Assembly (NCBI RefSeq): GCF_014863405.1
Contig: NZ_JACZZA010000002.1
Span: 434,001 to 498,000, forward strand
From: Dyella acidiphila
GTDB lineage: Bacteria; Pseudomonadota; Gammaproteobacteria; Xanthomonadales; Rhodanobacteraceae
Direction of reading: 5' to 3'
Length of the DNA: 64,000 nucleotides
The translations under genes were made by a program, and so were the position numbers. How positions within the stretch are numbered: the stretch's first letter is position 1; each line of letters starts with the position of its first letter. Shown piece by piece: positions 8,212-18,747 of this stretch. The notes beneath the pieces are model-generated. The model made no database searches, was not told the origin of the DNA, and worked only from the letters and a program-made list of their open reading frames with translations.

Positions 8212-8844
8212 ATGAGCTCCACCTACGCCAGCAAGACCATGGACCGGCGCCGTTTCCTGCTCACCGTATTCGGCGGCGGCGCCGCGCTTGCCGTGAGCAG
8301 CGTGACAGCCATCCGCCTGCTCGGGCCGGGCGGCAAGCGCAACGGCGTGATGACCGCCGCGGCACCCGTAGCGACACCCGCGCAGGATCTGCTGCTGGAA
8401 TGTTTTTCCGATGACGACGGCCATCAGCTCGGCCCCTGCCACGTGACCAAATTGGTGCTGACCGATGCGCAATGGCACCTGCGTCTCTCCGATGTCGCCT
8501 TCACCGTGATGCGCCGCGACGGCACCGAAGTGGCTTTCACCGGTGCGCACGAGAAGCCACGCAGCAAAGGCCTGTATCGCTGCGCCGGCTGCAGTACCGC
8601 ACTGTTCGATGCCGCCACGCAATTCGATTCCGGCACCGGCTGGCCCAGCTTCTGGCAGCCAATCGCCAAGCAGAACGTGATCGAGAGTCGCGATTCCAGC
8701 TTCGGCATGATTCGCACCGCCATCAATTGCGCGGGGTGCGACAGCCATCTCGGCCATGTGTTTGATGATGGCCCTGCACCGACGGGTTTGCGTTATTGCA
8801 TGAACTCGGTGGCGATGGAGTTTGTGGCGTTTCGGGTGAGCTGA
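8212..8844 (+). CDS. msrB: Tat-exported peptide-methionine (R)-S-oxide reductase
   Basis: 210 aa. The N-terminus DRRRFLLTVFGGGAALAVSS is a twin-arginine signal (R12-R14), so the enzyme is exported or anchored in the periplasm. The MsrB domain spans about 82-210: zinc pairs C124/C127 and C173/C176, GTGWPSFWQP, and the catalytic Cys196 in LRYCMNSVAM. Two extra cysteines, C64 and C76, lie in the linker between signal and domain. Reduces Met-R-sulfoxide in proteins using electrons from a thioredoxin, here probably DipZ. RBS AGGAG at 8201-8205. Most MsrB proteins are cytoplasmic, so the Tat signal is the odd feature. Confidence 0.95.
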   Translation: MSSTYASKTMDRRRFLLTVFGGGAALAVSSVTAIRLLGPGGKRNGVMTAAAPVATPAQDLLLECFSDDDGHQLGPCHVTKLVLTDAQWHLRLSDVAFTVMRRDGTEVAFTGAHEKPRSKGLYRCAGCSTALFDAATQFDSGTGWPSFWQPIAKQNVIESRDSSFGMIRTAINCAGCDSHLGHVFDDGPAPTGLRYCMNSVAMEFVAFRVS

Positions 8845-8864
8845 TCGCCACACCGTGATTGATG

Positions 8865-8960
8865 CGTAGGTTGGGTTGCCCCGGGCTTGATCCGGGGTAA
8901 CCCAACGATGTCGCTATCGAAGATAAATCGTTGGGTTACGCTGCGCTAACCCAACCTACG
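8865..8960. repeat. REP family 1 copy a (type B arm plus type A arm)
   Basis: Composite palindrome between msrB and nadD. The left hairpin has a GCCCCGGGCTTGATCCGGGGT core, the right hairpin the ACGCTGCGCT core. Both are bounded by CGTAGGTTGGGTT and AACCCAACCTACG. Confidence 0.9.
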
Positions 8961-8973
8961 GATGGGTGTCGGG

Positions 8974-9618
8974 TCAGTGGCCGAAGGAATCGCGGTAGGG
9001 GGCCAGCAAGGTGGTATCGTCAAACAGGCCGGCCGGCAGCAGGTAACGCGGATCGCGTCCGGCGGCAAGCAATTCGCGGATGCGCGTCGCGGAAACTTCC
9101 AGCGGCGTCACCACCAGTTCGATCACGCGGCCGGCCGGCTGCGCGCGAATCACGTTGAGATCTTCGGTGCGCCGCGGCGCGACCGCGCGCTCCAGTTCCA
9201 CCGGCATGCAGGCATCGATGCCGGGGCGGTTGATCATGCCGATATGCGTAACCTCGAACAGATCGCGCCAGCGATGCCAGCTGCGCAAGCCGGCAAAGGC
9301 ATCGGCACCGAGCAGCAGCACCAGCGGGCGATCGCCGAATTCATTGCGCAGTTCGTGCAGGGTATCGATGGTGTAGGAGGGGCCGCTGCGATCGAGTTCG
9401 CGCGTATCCAGGCTGAGTCGCGACTGTCCGCGCAGCGCAGCGCGCAGCATCGCCACGCGCTGGGCCGCCGTAGCGGTGGGCGACGAGCGATGCGGCGGCA
9501 CACTGGCCGGCATCAGGCGCACTTCGGCGTCGAGCAGCTCGGCCGCTTCCCAGGCCACGCTGAGGTGGCCGATATGGATCGGATCGAACGTGCCGCCAAA
9601 GATCGCGAGCGGTTTCAT
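8974..9618 (-). CDS. nadD: Nicotinate-nucleotide adenylyltransferase
   Basis: Converts nicotinate mononucleotide plus ATP to deamido-NAD in NAD biosynthesis. 214 aa. Nucleotidyltransferase HxGH motif in GGTFDPIHIGHLS near residue 8, and C-terminal VSATRIRELLAAGRDPRYLLP, equivalent to the family ISSTxxR motif. Last gene of leuS-lptE-holA-nadD. In many genomes rsfS follows directly; here the sigF/dipZ module intervenes. Confidence 0.98.
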   Translation of the reverse strand: MKPLAIFGGTFDPIHIGHLSVAWEAAELLDAEVRLMPASVPPHRSSPTATAAQRVAMLRAALRGQSRLSLDTRELDRSGPSYTIDTLHELRNEFGDRPLVLLLGADAFAGLRSWHRWRDLFEVTHIGMINRPGIDACMPVELERAVAPRRTEDLNVIRAQPAGRVIELVVTPLEVSATRIRELLAAGRDPRYLLPAGLFDDTTLLAPYRDSFGH

Positions 9619-9651
9619 GCAAAGCTTCCTACTGGCCGTGGCGGCCGTTGG

Positions 9652-10662
9652 TCACGCCAGCGCCTGCGCGGCGCGCGGTTCGGCGATGGCGGCGATCAGA
9701 CGCTGGGCTTGCAGCCATGCATCGCCGGCCTCGCGGCCCTTGGCGATGCGGTCGATGCGCGCGGCGCGGGCCAGGCAGTGCATCCAGTGTTCGCGCGGCG
9801 CGCGGCGCAGTGCCTTGCGGAACAACTGCTCGCGCGCCGGCCACAGGCGTTCGGCGCGCGCCTGCGCGGCGAAATCCTGCGCGTTGGCCAGGCGCAGGGC
9901 GAGCTGCAACTGATTCACCAGCCAGCCCATCAAGGCAATGAGTTCCTCACCTTCGGCGTGCAGGCCTTCGAGGATGCGCAGCGCGCGCGCGCCATCGCCG
10001 CCGAGCGCCGCGTCGGTGAGCTTGAAGGCGTCGTAGCGTGCGCTGTCGGCCACCAGGTGTTCCATTTCGGCGGCATCGATCTTGCCCTGCCCGTGCAATA
10101 CCGCCAGCTTGTCGATCTCTTGCGCCGCGGCGAGTAGGTTGCCCTCCACGCGTTCGGCCAGCAAGGCGACCGCTTCGGGCACAGCAGCCAGTCCGCGCGA
10201 GGCCAGGCGCGCGCCGATCCACGCCTGCCATTCGTTTGGGCGCGGCGCATTGAACACCACCATCGAACCGGCGCCATCCACCTGCTTGGTCCACGCGCCT
10301 TCGTGCTTGTTGCTCCACGCCACCGCGCTGATCAACAGCGTGACATCGGGCGGCGGATTGCCGCAGAACTCGACGATGGCCTTGGCGCCCTCGGTACCGG
10401 GGCGGCCGGTGGGAAGACGCAGGTCGAGCAGCCGGCGCGTGGCGAACAGCGACATGCCGGCCGCGGAGCGCGCCAGTTCGTCCCAGTCGAAATGCGCGCC
10501 GACATCCAGCACGGTGCGCTCGCTGTAGCCCAGCGTGCGCGCCTGCGCGCGCAGGGCATCGGCCGCTTCCAGCACCAGCAGTTCCTCGCCGGCGAGCAGG
10601 TACACGGGGCTCAGGGCATTCGCCGCCAGAGCCTTCTGCCACTGCGCGTGATTAAGCGGCAT
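9652..10662 (-). CDS. holA: DNA polymerase III delta subunit
   Basis: Clamp-loader subunit that opens the beta ring. 336 aa, collinear with HolA: PVYLLAGEELLVLEAADALR, the LFATRRLLDLRLPTG strand, and the C-terminal helical collar (LEGLHAEGEELIALMGWLVNQLQLALRLANAQ). 5 bp after lptE and 33 bp before nadD, in a single minus-strand operon. Confidence 0.97.
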   Translation of the reverse strand: MPLNHAQWQKALAANALSPVYLLAGEELLVLEAADALRAQARTLGYSERTVLDVGAHFDWDELARSAAGMSLFATRRLLDLRLPTGRPGTEGAKAIVEFCGNPPPDVTLLISAVAWSNKHEGAWTKQVDGAGSMVVFNAPRPNEWQAWIGARLASRGLAAVPEAVALLAERVEGNLLAAAQEIDKLAVLHGQGKIDAAEMEHLVADSARYDAFKLTDAALGGDGARALRILEGLHAEGEELIALMGWLVNQLQLALRLANAQDFAAQARAERLWPAREQLFRKALRRAPREHWMHCLARAARIDRIAKGREAGDAWLQAQRLIAAIAEPRAAQALA

Positions 10663-10667
10663 ACGGC

Positions 10668-11264
10668 TTAATTGACGTCGATCGGCGCAGACATGTACTG
10701 GGTCGGCTGCTGGGTGGTGCTGGCACCCGCCGGCAGCGGACCCGCCGCCTTGGCGGCCGCTTCCGTACCGTGCCTGGCCACCGCCTGCAGGCGGAACAGC
10801 AAGGCCTGGATGGCGTCGTCGATCAGGCTGCCCTGGATCTGTTCCATCTGCGATTGCGTACCCACCGGCTGGCTGGCGTCGTAGCTGTATTCGCGCTGCA
10901 GGTCGATGGTTTCCATCGGCACGATGGTCTTGCCCTTGGGATCCTGCGCGGTGAACGCTACGTGGTAGCGCACTGCGAATTCGGTTACCTGCGCGGCGCC
11001 GTTGATGGTCAGGCTTTGGATGTTGAAGTTCTGCGCCGGCACATGCAGTTCGCCGATACCCGGGCCGGGCTTGTCTTCCAGCACCACGTTCGAGGCCGCC
11101 AGGGCGCGTGCCAGCTTGCGCTGGAAATCACCGCTGCCGTTCACCGTCAGATACACGCGCTGCATGCCATCGGGCAAGGCGGCGCTGCCGCGCAGATGGA
11201 AACCGCAGGCCGCCAGGATGGCGCAGGCGGATAACAGCAACACTGATTTCAATACGCGAGTCAT
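10668..11264 (-). CDS. lptE: LPS-assembly lipoprotein LptE
   Basis: Outer-membrane lipoprotein that plugs LptD during lipopolysaccharide export. 198 aa. Lipoprotein signal LSACAILAACGFHLRG with lipobox LAAC (Cys20) followed by the typical GFHLRG. The LptE fold is seen in VYLTVNGSGDFQRKLARALAASN and YHVAFTAQDPKG. The gene starts 4 bp after the leuS stop, the standard leuS-lptE arrangement. Confidence 0.96.
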   Translation of the reverse strand: MTRVLKSVLLLSACAILAACGFHLRGSAALPDGMQRVYLTVNGSGDFQRKLARALAASNVVLEDKPGPGIGELHVPAQNFNIQSLTINGAAQVTEFAVRYHVAFTAQDPKGKTIVPMETIDLQREYSYDASQPVGTQSQMEQIQGSLIDDAIQALLFRLQAVARHGTEAAAKAAGPLPAGASTTQQPTQYMSAPIDVN

Positions 11265-11268
11265 GCTT

Positions 11269-13914
<2,646 letters not shown>

Positions 13915-14010
13915 TTATGCGTGTTCGCCAGCACAGGGCGTCCGTCGCCGTGCGCTGCGTTGAACGGGGCAGACTAGCAGAAATGGGCGAAAAGCATGGC
14001 TCTTTGCGTT

Positions 14011-14165
14011 CGCCTCCTCTCCCCTTCGGGGAGAGGATTGAGGTGAGGGGCCACGACTTGCACAAATGCTTGGCCGAAGCGCCGCTCAGATTTTTGATCA
14101 ACGCACCATTGCAGCCCACCGCGAGGCTGCCCCTCACCCCAGCCCTCTCCCCGCAGGGGAGAGGA
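14011..14165. repeat. Repeat family 2 pair upstream of leuS
   Basis: Two inverted elements. CCTCTCCCCTTCGGGGAGAGG followed by GAGGTGAGGGG lies at 14014-14050, and CCCTCACCCCAGCCCTCTCCCC plus its hairpin partner at 14130-14165. They form a large palindrome filling the leuS/pqiC gap, which holds no gene. Related copies lie at 27866 and 62649. Confidence 0.8.
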
Positions 14166-14167
14166 AG

Positions 14168-14776
14168 TCAGGGCGCCGGACAGGCTGGCGTGCTGCCTGC
14201 AGCCAGTGCCGGCGCCACGCTGGCGATCTGCCCGGCCAGCGCAGCCAGGGCCTGCTGGTGCGCGGCGACCAGGCTGTCGTAGCCCTGCCCAGGGTTCTCG
14301 CTGATGTGGCTGCTGCAGGTAAGCACCGCGTCGCCCTTGGTCGGGCGCACCGACCAGGTGGCATCGATCAGTGCGTACTGACCCGGCGCGGATTCAAAAC
14401 GGCGCACGTCGAGCTTGATACGCAGCACCGGCTTGCCGTCGACCGGCAGGCCGCTGCCGATGTCCTGCGCATTGAGCCGCTGCGACAGATCGACCGACAG
14501 CGCCCCACGCACTTCGTCCGCCAGCGGTGCGACCCAGCGCTGGCCATCCAGCAGGGCCACCGACTGGCCGCCCTGGCGCACCACCAGCTGCGGCACATCG
14601 ACCTGCGCCGGAATGCCCACCGGCAACAGCTCGAACTGGAAGCTGGCCGGCGGCGCGGCGGCGGCCGGGCTGCTGTCCGGCGCCGGAATCAGCGTGTAGT
14701 AATGCATCGGCGCCGAGGCGCAGGCCGCCAGCGCCAGGGCCGCCAGGGGCGCCATCACATGTCGCATACGAATCAT
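14168..14776 (-). CDS. pqiC: PqiC, ABC-type transport auxiliary lipoprotein
   Basis: 202 aa lipoprotein; the signal peptide ends in the lipobox LALAAC, then ASAPMHYYTLIPAPDSS, typical of the PqiC/DUF330 family. It partners PqiB at the outer membrane in phospholipid or hydrophobic-molecule transport across the periplasm. The ATG overlaps the pqiB stop (ATGA), indicating translational coupling. Last gene of pqiA-pqiA-pqiB-pqiC. Confidence 0.92.
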   Translation of the reverse strand: MIRMRHVMAPLAALALAACASAPMHYYTLIPAPDSSPAAAAPPASFQFELLPVGIPAQVDVPQLVVRQGGQSVALLDGQRWVAPLADEVRGALSVDLSQRLNAQDIGSGLPVDGKPVLRIKLDVRRFESAPGQYALIDATWSVRPTKGDAVLTCSSHISENPGQGYDSLVAAHQQALAALAGQIASVAPALAAGSTPACPAP

Positions 14777-16458
14777 GGCTTGCTCCCTGGTTGCGGCGTG
14801 GCGGCGGGCGGGTTGGCGTTCGGCGGCGGCGCATCGGCACCGCGTCCGCGGATCAGCGAACTCGGATGGGCGCCGAGGTAATCGGTCAGCGCACGCAGCG
14901 AACGCGCCATGCGCTGCAATTCTTCCAGCGTGCCGGCGAGGTTTTGCTGCAAGGGCGAATCCGCCGACAGGGCATTGTTGGCCGTGCCGAAGGTCTGGTT
15001 GGCACCCTTGAGCGTGTTCTGGAATTCCGGCAGCACCTGCCCGTTCACCTGCACCAGGGTCTTGTTGAGATTGGCCAGGGTCTGGTTGAGGTTGTTGCCG
15101 ATGCTGTCGAACGGAATTTTCTGAATCTTGTCGACAATGTCGGCCAGCTGTTCCTGCAGCTTGTCGAAATTGCCCGGCGCGGTGGGAATTTCCAGCGGCC
15201 GTGCATTCGCGTCATAGGCAGCCTTGGGCGCGTTCTTGATGAAGTCCATCGAAATGAACAACTGCCCGGTAAGCAAGTTGCCGATCTTCGCCTGCGCGCG
15301 CAGTCCATGCTCCACCAGGGTGCCCATCATGTGCGAAAGATCGTCGTTGTCGCCGCGCGATTTGGCCAGCGCCACCAGTTTGTCGTGCGCCTTGCCGAGG
15401 CGTTCCGGATACACCACGGCGCCGACGTAGATCGGGAAGTTCCCGGTCTTTTCGTCGTAGTCCATGCGGATCGACACCACGTTGCCGATATTGATGCCGA
15501 GGAATTCCACCGGCGCGTTCACCGCCAGGCCGCGCAGCGGCTGGTCGAAGCGCATGCGGATGTAATGCGGCTCGCCATCCGGCGGCGCCATCGCATTGGT
15601 CTGCGTATCGAACAGGGTGAAGGCGGAATCCTCGTTCGCCACTTGGCTGCCGCTATGCGGGCCCGGCGCATCCAGGAAGGCCACGCCGCCGGCCAGCACC
15701 GTGGCCAGCGACTGCGTGTTGAGCTTCAGACCATCGGCGCCCAGCGACACATCCACGCCGCTGGCATTCCAGAAACGCGAATCGGTGGTAACGAAACGGG
15801 CGTAGGGGTTCTCGACGAAGATCTGCATCGTCACGCCCTTGCCGTCGTCGTTGAGCTTGTAGGACGCCACGCGCCCGACCTGGATGCGGCGGAAATACAC
15901 CGGCGAACCGATATCCAGCGAGCCGAGGTCGCCGGCATGCAGGATGAAACTCTTGCCCCGCGCATCGTGGGTTACCGAAGGCGGCGTTTCCAGGCCGGTG
16001 AAATCGGTCTGCTGCTGTTGCGAGGAGCCCACGTCCACACCGATAAACGAACCCGACAGCAAGGTGTCGATACCCGACACGCCACCCAGCCCGATACGCG
16101 GGCGCACCACCCAGAAGCGCGTATCGGCCACCGCGATGCCGGCCGCGCTCTTTTCCAGATCCACCTTCACGATCACCTTGTGGCGATCGGGGCTGAGGTG
16201 GATGGTGGCGACCTTGCCGATCACTACATCCTTGTACTTCACCACCGTCTTGCCCGGATCCAGGCCGTTGGCGCTCTCGAAGCTGATGGTGATGGTGGGC
16301 CCCTGCTGCATCCACGCATTGATCACCAGCGACAGCCCCACCAGCGCCGCCACGATCGGCACCAGCCAGATCAGCGAAGCACTGACGCGACGATGGCGCA
16401 CCACCGGTTCCGGCAGCGCGTCGTTGCTCCCAACACCGGGTTGTTTGTTGTCAGTCAT
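14773..16458 (-). CDS. pqiB: PqiB, MlaD/MCE-domain intermembrane transport protein
   Basis: 561 aa from the ATG at 16458, which overlaps the preceding pqiA stop by 8 bases; the frame also extends to 16494. One N-terminal membrane helix (SLIWLVPIVAALVGLSLVI), then three MCE domains (starting near ITISFESANGLDPGKTVV, VYFRRIQVGRVASYKL and RFDQPLRGLAVNAPVEFLG), then a long helical C-terminus (PGNFDKLQEQLADIVDKIQK) that in PqiB forms a needle-like tunnel. Length matches E. coli PqiB (about 546). Confidence 0.96.
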   Translation of the reverse strand: MTDNKQPGVGSNDALPEPVVRHRRVSASLIWLVPIVAALVGLSLVINAWMQQGPTITISFESANGLDPGKTVVKYKDVVIGKVATIHLSPDRHKVIVKVDLEKSAAGIAVADTRFWVVRPRIGLGGVSGIDTLLSGSFIGVDVGSSQQQQTDFTGLETPPSVTHDARGKSFILHAGDLGSLDIGSPVYFRRIQVGRVASYKLNDDGKGVTMQIFVENPYARFVTTDSRFWNASGVDVSLGADGLKLNTQSLATVLAGGVAFLDAPGPHSGSQVANEDSAFTLFDTQTNAMAPPDGEPHYIRMRFDQPLRGLAVNAPVEFLGINIGNVVSIRMDYDEKTGNFPIYVGAVVYPERLGKAHDKLVALAKSRGDNDDLSHMMGTLVEHGLRAQAKIGNLLTGQLFISMDFIKNAPKAAYDANARPLEIPTAPGNFDKLQEQLADIVDKIQKIPFDSIGNNLNQTLANLNKTLVQVNGQVLPEFQNTLKGANQTFGTANNALSADSPLQQNLAGTLEELQRMARSLRALTDYLGAHPSSLIRGRGADAPPPNANPPAATPQPGSKP

Positions 16459-17074
16459 CTTCGTCCTGGCAATCCCAAATAAGGCGCGGATCAAAACTCA
16501 TCGAAGCCAGCATGGTGAGCACGACGGTCAGGCCGAAATACACCACGCCGGGCAAAGGCTCCACTTCGCTGAAAAAACCGAACTGCACCAGCGCGGTCAG
16601 CAGCGATACCACGAACACGTCCAGCATCGACCAGTAGCCGATGAATTCCACCAGGCGATACAGCCTGGCCCGTTGCGCACGCGCCCAGTTGGTGCCGCGA
16701 TGCACGCTGAGCAGCAAGGTGCCGAGCACCAGGAACTTCATCATCGGCACCACGATGCTGGCGGTGAACACGATCACCGCCAGGTCCGGCGAGCCTTTCA
16801 CCCACAGCTCGATCACGCCGCTGAGGATGGTGTTGTCGTCCACGTCACCCAGGCTCACCGTGCGCATGATCGGCAGCAGGTTGGCCGGCAGATACAGAAT
16901 GAAGGCGGCGATCAGCAGCGCCCAGGTACGCGCGCAGCTGTTGGGCTTGCGCCGGTGCAACGCGCTGCCGCAACGCGGGCAGGCCGCATCGGCCACCTGC
17001 GTATCGCGGCAAACCAGCCCGCAAATATGGCAGCCGATCAGGCCCAGTTCGTGCGCGCGCGGCAGGGCGCTCAC
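16451..17074 (-). CDS. pqiA: PqiA family membrane protein, second half
   Basis: 207 aa. Starts at a GTG whose bases overlap the upstream pqiA stop (GTGA). N-terminal zinc-ribbon CHICGLVC ... CPRCGSAL, then four membrane helices (ALLIAAFILYLPANLLPIM, LAVIVFTASIVVPMMKFLVLG, YWSMLDVFVVSLLTALVQFG, VVYFGLTVVLTMLASMSFDP). In E. coli one PqiA polypeptide carries two such units; here they are separate, coupled genes. Partner of PqiB in the inner membrane. Confidence 0.93.
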   Translation of the reverse strand: MSALPRAHELGLIGCHICGLVCRDTQVADAACPRCGSALHRRKPNSCARTWALLIAAFILYLPANLLPIMRTVSLGDVDDNTILSGVIELWVKGSPDLAVIVFTASIVVPMMKFLVLGTLLLSVHRGTNWARAQRARLYRLVEFIGYWSMLDVFVVSLLTALVQFGFFSEVEPLPGVVYFGLTVVLTMLASMSFDPRLIWDCQDEDD

Positions 17075-17724
17075 GCGGCGCCCTCTGTATCCGGGATCTT
17101 GTCCCACAGCTGGCGCACGTCGATGCCGGCGAAGACGGTGATCAGGATCGCCAGCGCCGCATAGGCGAATACGCCCGCATCGGGCGTTACGTCGAAATAC
17201 AGATGCGCCTTCACGATCGACACCAGCACGCCCAGCACGAACACTTCGCTCATCGTCCACGGCCCGATGTAATGCAACACCACCATGGTCTGCCGGAAAC
17301 CGGGCGCGCGACGCCCCAGCCTGGCGTAGATCAGCAGCCAGCCCAGCGCCAGCATCTTGCACAGCGGGAAAAAGAACAGCGTGCCCGCGGCCAGCACCGC
17401 CACCACCTGCGAATGCGCATTCCACATCATCACGATGATGCCCCACAGCCGGGTATGGATCTGCTCGCCGTTCAAGCTCAAGGTGATGATCGGCCACAGG
17501 TTGGCCTGCACGAACACCACCATCACCGTGGCGACCAGCGCCAGCATCATATTGAGACTGATCCGCTGATGCCGCTCCAGCACCGCACCGCAGCGCGCGC
17601 AACGGGCCACGTCGCCGCAGGCCAGCGGGCGGCGGCGATAGACCGTGTCGCAGTGCTCGCAGATCAGCAGCGGCGAGCTCAGCGCCGGATCGATCTGTCC
17701 GCGGTCGGTGATGGGTGAATTCAT
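17071..17724 (-). CDS. pqiA: PqiA family membrane protein, first half
   Basis: 217 aa from the ATG at 17724 (MNSPITDRGQ); the open frame continues upstream without family similarity. Zinc-ribbon CEHCDTVY ... CARCGAVL, then four membrane helices (LNMMLALVATVMVVFVQANL, VVAVLAAGTLFFFPLCKMLA, GPWTMSEVFVLGVLVSIVKA, VFAYAALAILITVFAGIDV). First gene of the pqi operon, divergent from the thioredoxin-TPR gene with a gap of 93 bp. Confidence 0.93.
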   Translation of the reverse strand: MNSPITDRGQIDPALSSPLLICEHCDTVYRRRPLACGDVARCARCGAVLERHQRISLNMMLALVATVMVVFVQANLWPIITLSLNGEQIHTRLWGIIVMMWNAHSQVVAVLAAGTLFFFPLCKMLALGWLLIYARLGRRAPGFRQTMVVLHYIGPWTMSEVFVLGVLVSIVKAHLYFDVTPDAGVFAYAALAILITVFAGIDVRQLWDKIPDTEGAA

Positions 17725-17817
17725 GCGGCCGATTCTCGCAAATCCACAGCTTTCTTGCGCACTTGATATGCTCCGCGCCGCCCCGCATCTAACCCGGATG
17801 AATTCCAGGAGCCTATC

Positions 17818-18687
17818 GTGAACGCCGCCGTCACCACCCAGCACATCTTCGACGTAGACCAGGAAAATTTCGAGGCAGATGTATTACAGGCCTCGCTGAG
17901 CACCCCGGTGCTGGTCGATTTCTGGGCAACCTGGTGCGGTCCGTGCAAATCCCTGGGCCCGCTGCTGGAAAAGCTGGCCAATGAATTCAACGGCGGCTTC
18001 CGCCTGGGCAAGGTCGACGTCGACAAGAACCAGGAGCTGGCGGGCATGTTCGGCATCCGCAGCATTCCTACCGTGATGCTGGTGAAGGACGGCCAAATCG
18101 TCGATGGCTTTGCCGGCGCGCTGCCGGAAGGCCAGTTGCGCGAATTCCTGGCGCGCCACGTGCAGGCGCTGGAAGGCAGCGCCAACGATGCCGCGCCCGA
18201 GGCGGCGGCGCCGGAATCGCCGGAACAGACCATCAACCGCCTGCAGCAGGAAATTGCGACCCAGCCGGAGCAGCCCGAGCTCAAGCTGGACCTGGCCATT
18301 GCGCTGGCGCAGGCCGGGCATGCGTCGGCCGCCGAAGCCGAGCTCAACGCCCTGCCCGCCAATCTCGCCACCGACACGCGCGCAGTGCGCCTGCGCAGCC
18401 AGCTCGACCTGGTGCGCGCACTGGAAGGCAAACCTGCGCTGGATGTGCTGCAACAGCGCGTGCAGGCCAATCCGCAGGACTGGGAAGCGCACGACCTGCT
18501 CGGCGTGCGCCTGCTGCTCGGCAACGAGCCGGAGGCCGGCCTGGAGCATTGGCTGCTGATGCTGGAAAAAGCGCGCGACTGGAACGATGGCCACGCCAAG
18601 AAGCGCCTGCTGGCCGCATTCAATACGCTGGACGACGCCGAACTGGTCGGTCGTTACCGCCGCCGGATGGCTTCGCTGCTGTTCTGA
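17818..18687 (+). CDS. cnoX: Thioredoxin-TPR co-chaperone, CnoX (YbbN) family
   Basis: 289 aa from a GTG start with AGGAG about eight bases upstream. Residues about 10-118 are thioredoxin (VLVDFWATWCGPCKSLGPLL, IRSIPTVMLVKDGQIV). The rest is a TPR-like helical region (NRLQQEIATQPEQPELKLDLAIALAQAG, NPQDWEAHDLLGVRLLLGNEPEAGLEHW). Members deliver oxidised or unfolded clients to GroEL and protect them from hypochlorite-type damage. Unlike E. coli CnoX, which lacks the full CxxC, this one has an intact CGPC and may be a working reductase. Ends in a terminator. Confidence 0.92.
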   Translation: MNAAVTTQHIFDVDQENFEADVLQASLSTPVLVDFWATWCGPCKSLGPLLEKLANEFNGGFRLGKVDVDKNQELAGMFGIRSIPTVMLVKDGQIVDGFAGALPEGQLREFLARHVQALEGSANDAAPEAAAPESPEQTINRLQQEIATQPEQPELKLDLAIALAQAGHASAAEAELNALPANLATDTRAVRLRSQLDLVRALEGKPALDVLQQRVQANPQDWEAHDLLGVRLLLGNEPEAGLEHWLLMLEKARDWNDGHAKKRLLAAFNTLDDAELVGRYRRRMASLLF

Positions 18688-18721
18688 TCCGCAAACCATA
18701 CGCATAAGTATGGCAAACTGA

Positions 18722-18744
18722 GTGCTCCGCCCCGGAGCACTTTT
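18722..18744 (+). terminator. Terminator hairpin abutting the DUF4442 start
   Basis: GTGCTCC-GCCCC-GGAGCAC then TTTT, ending three bases before the ATG at 18748. A weaker hairpin CCATAC/GTATGG precedes it at 18696-18713. It closes cnoX but also covers the place where the next gene's ribosome-binding site should be. Confidence 0.75.
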
Positions 18745-18747
18745 CGT

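Noticed and set aside
8897-8925. A further SigF-type promoter inside REP copies (GTAACC ... CGAA)
   Set aside because: The spacing is 15 rather than 16 in the copy near msrB and the CGAA is not conserved in other copies; the GTAACC belongs to the palindrome arm.
16451-17788. A single 445-residue protein starting at 17788 covering pqiA
   Set aside because: Its first half is out of frame with the zinc-ribbon/helix unit and shows no family similarity; only the part from the GTG at 17074 is PqiA-like.
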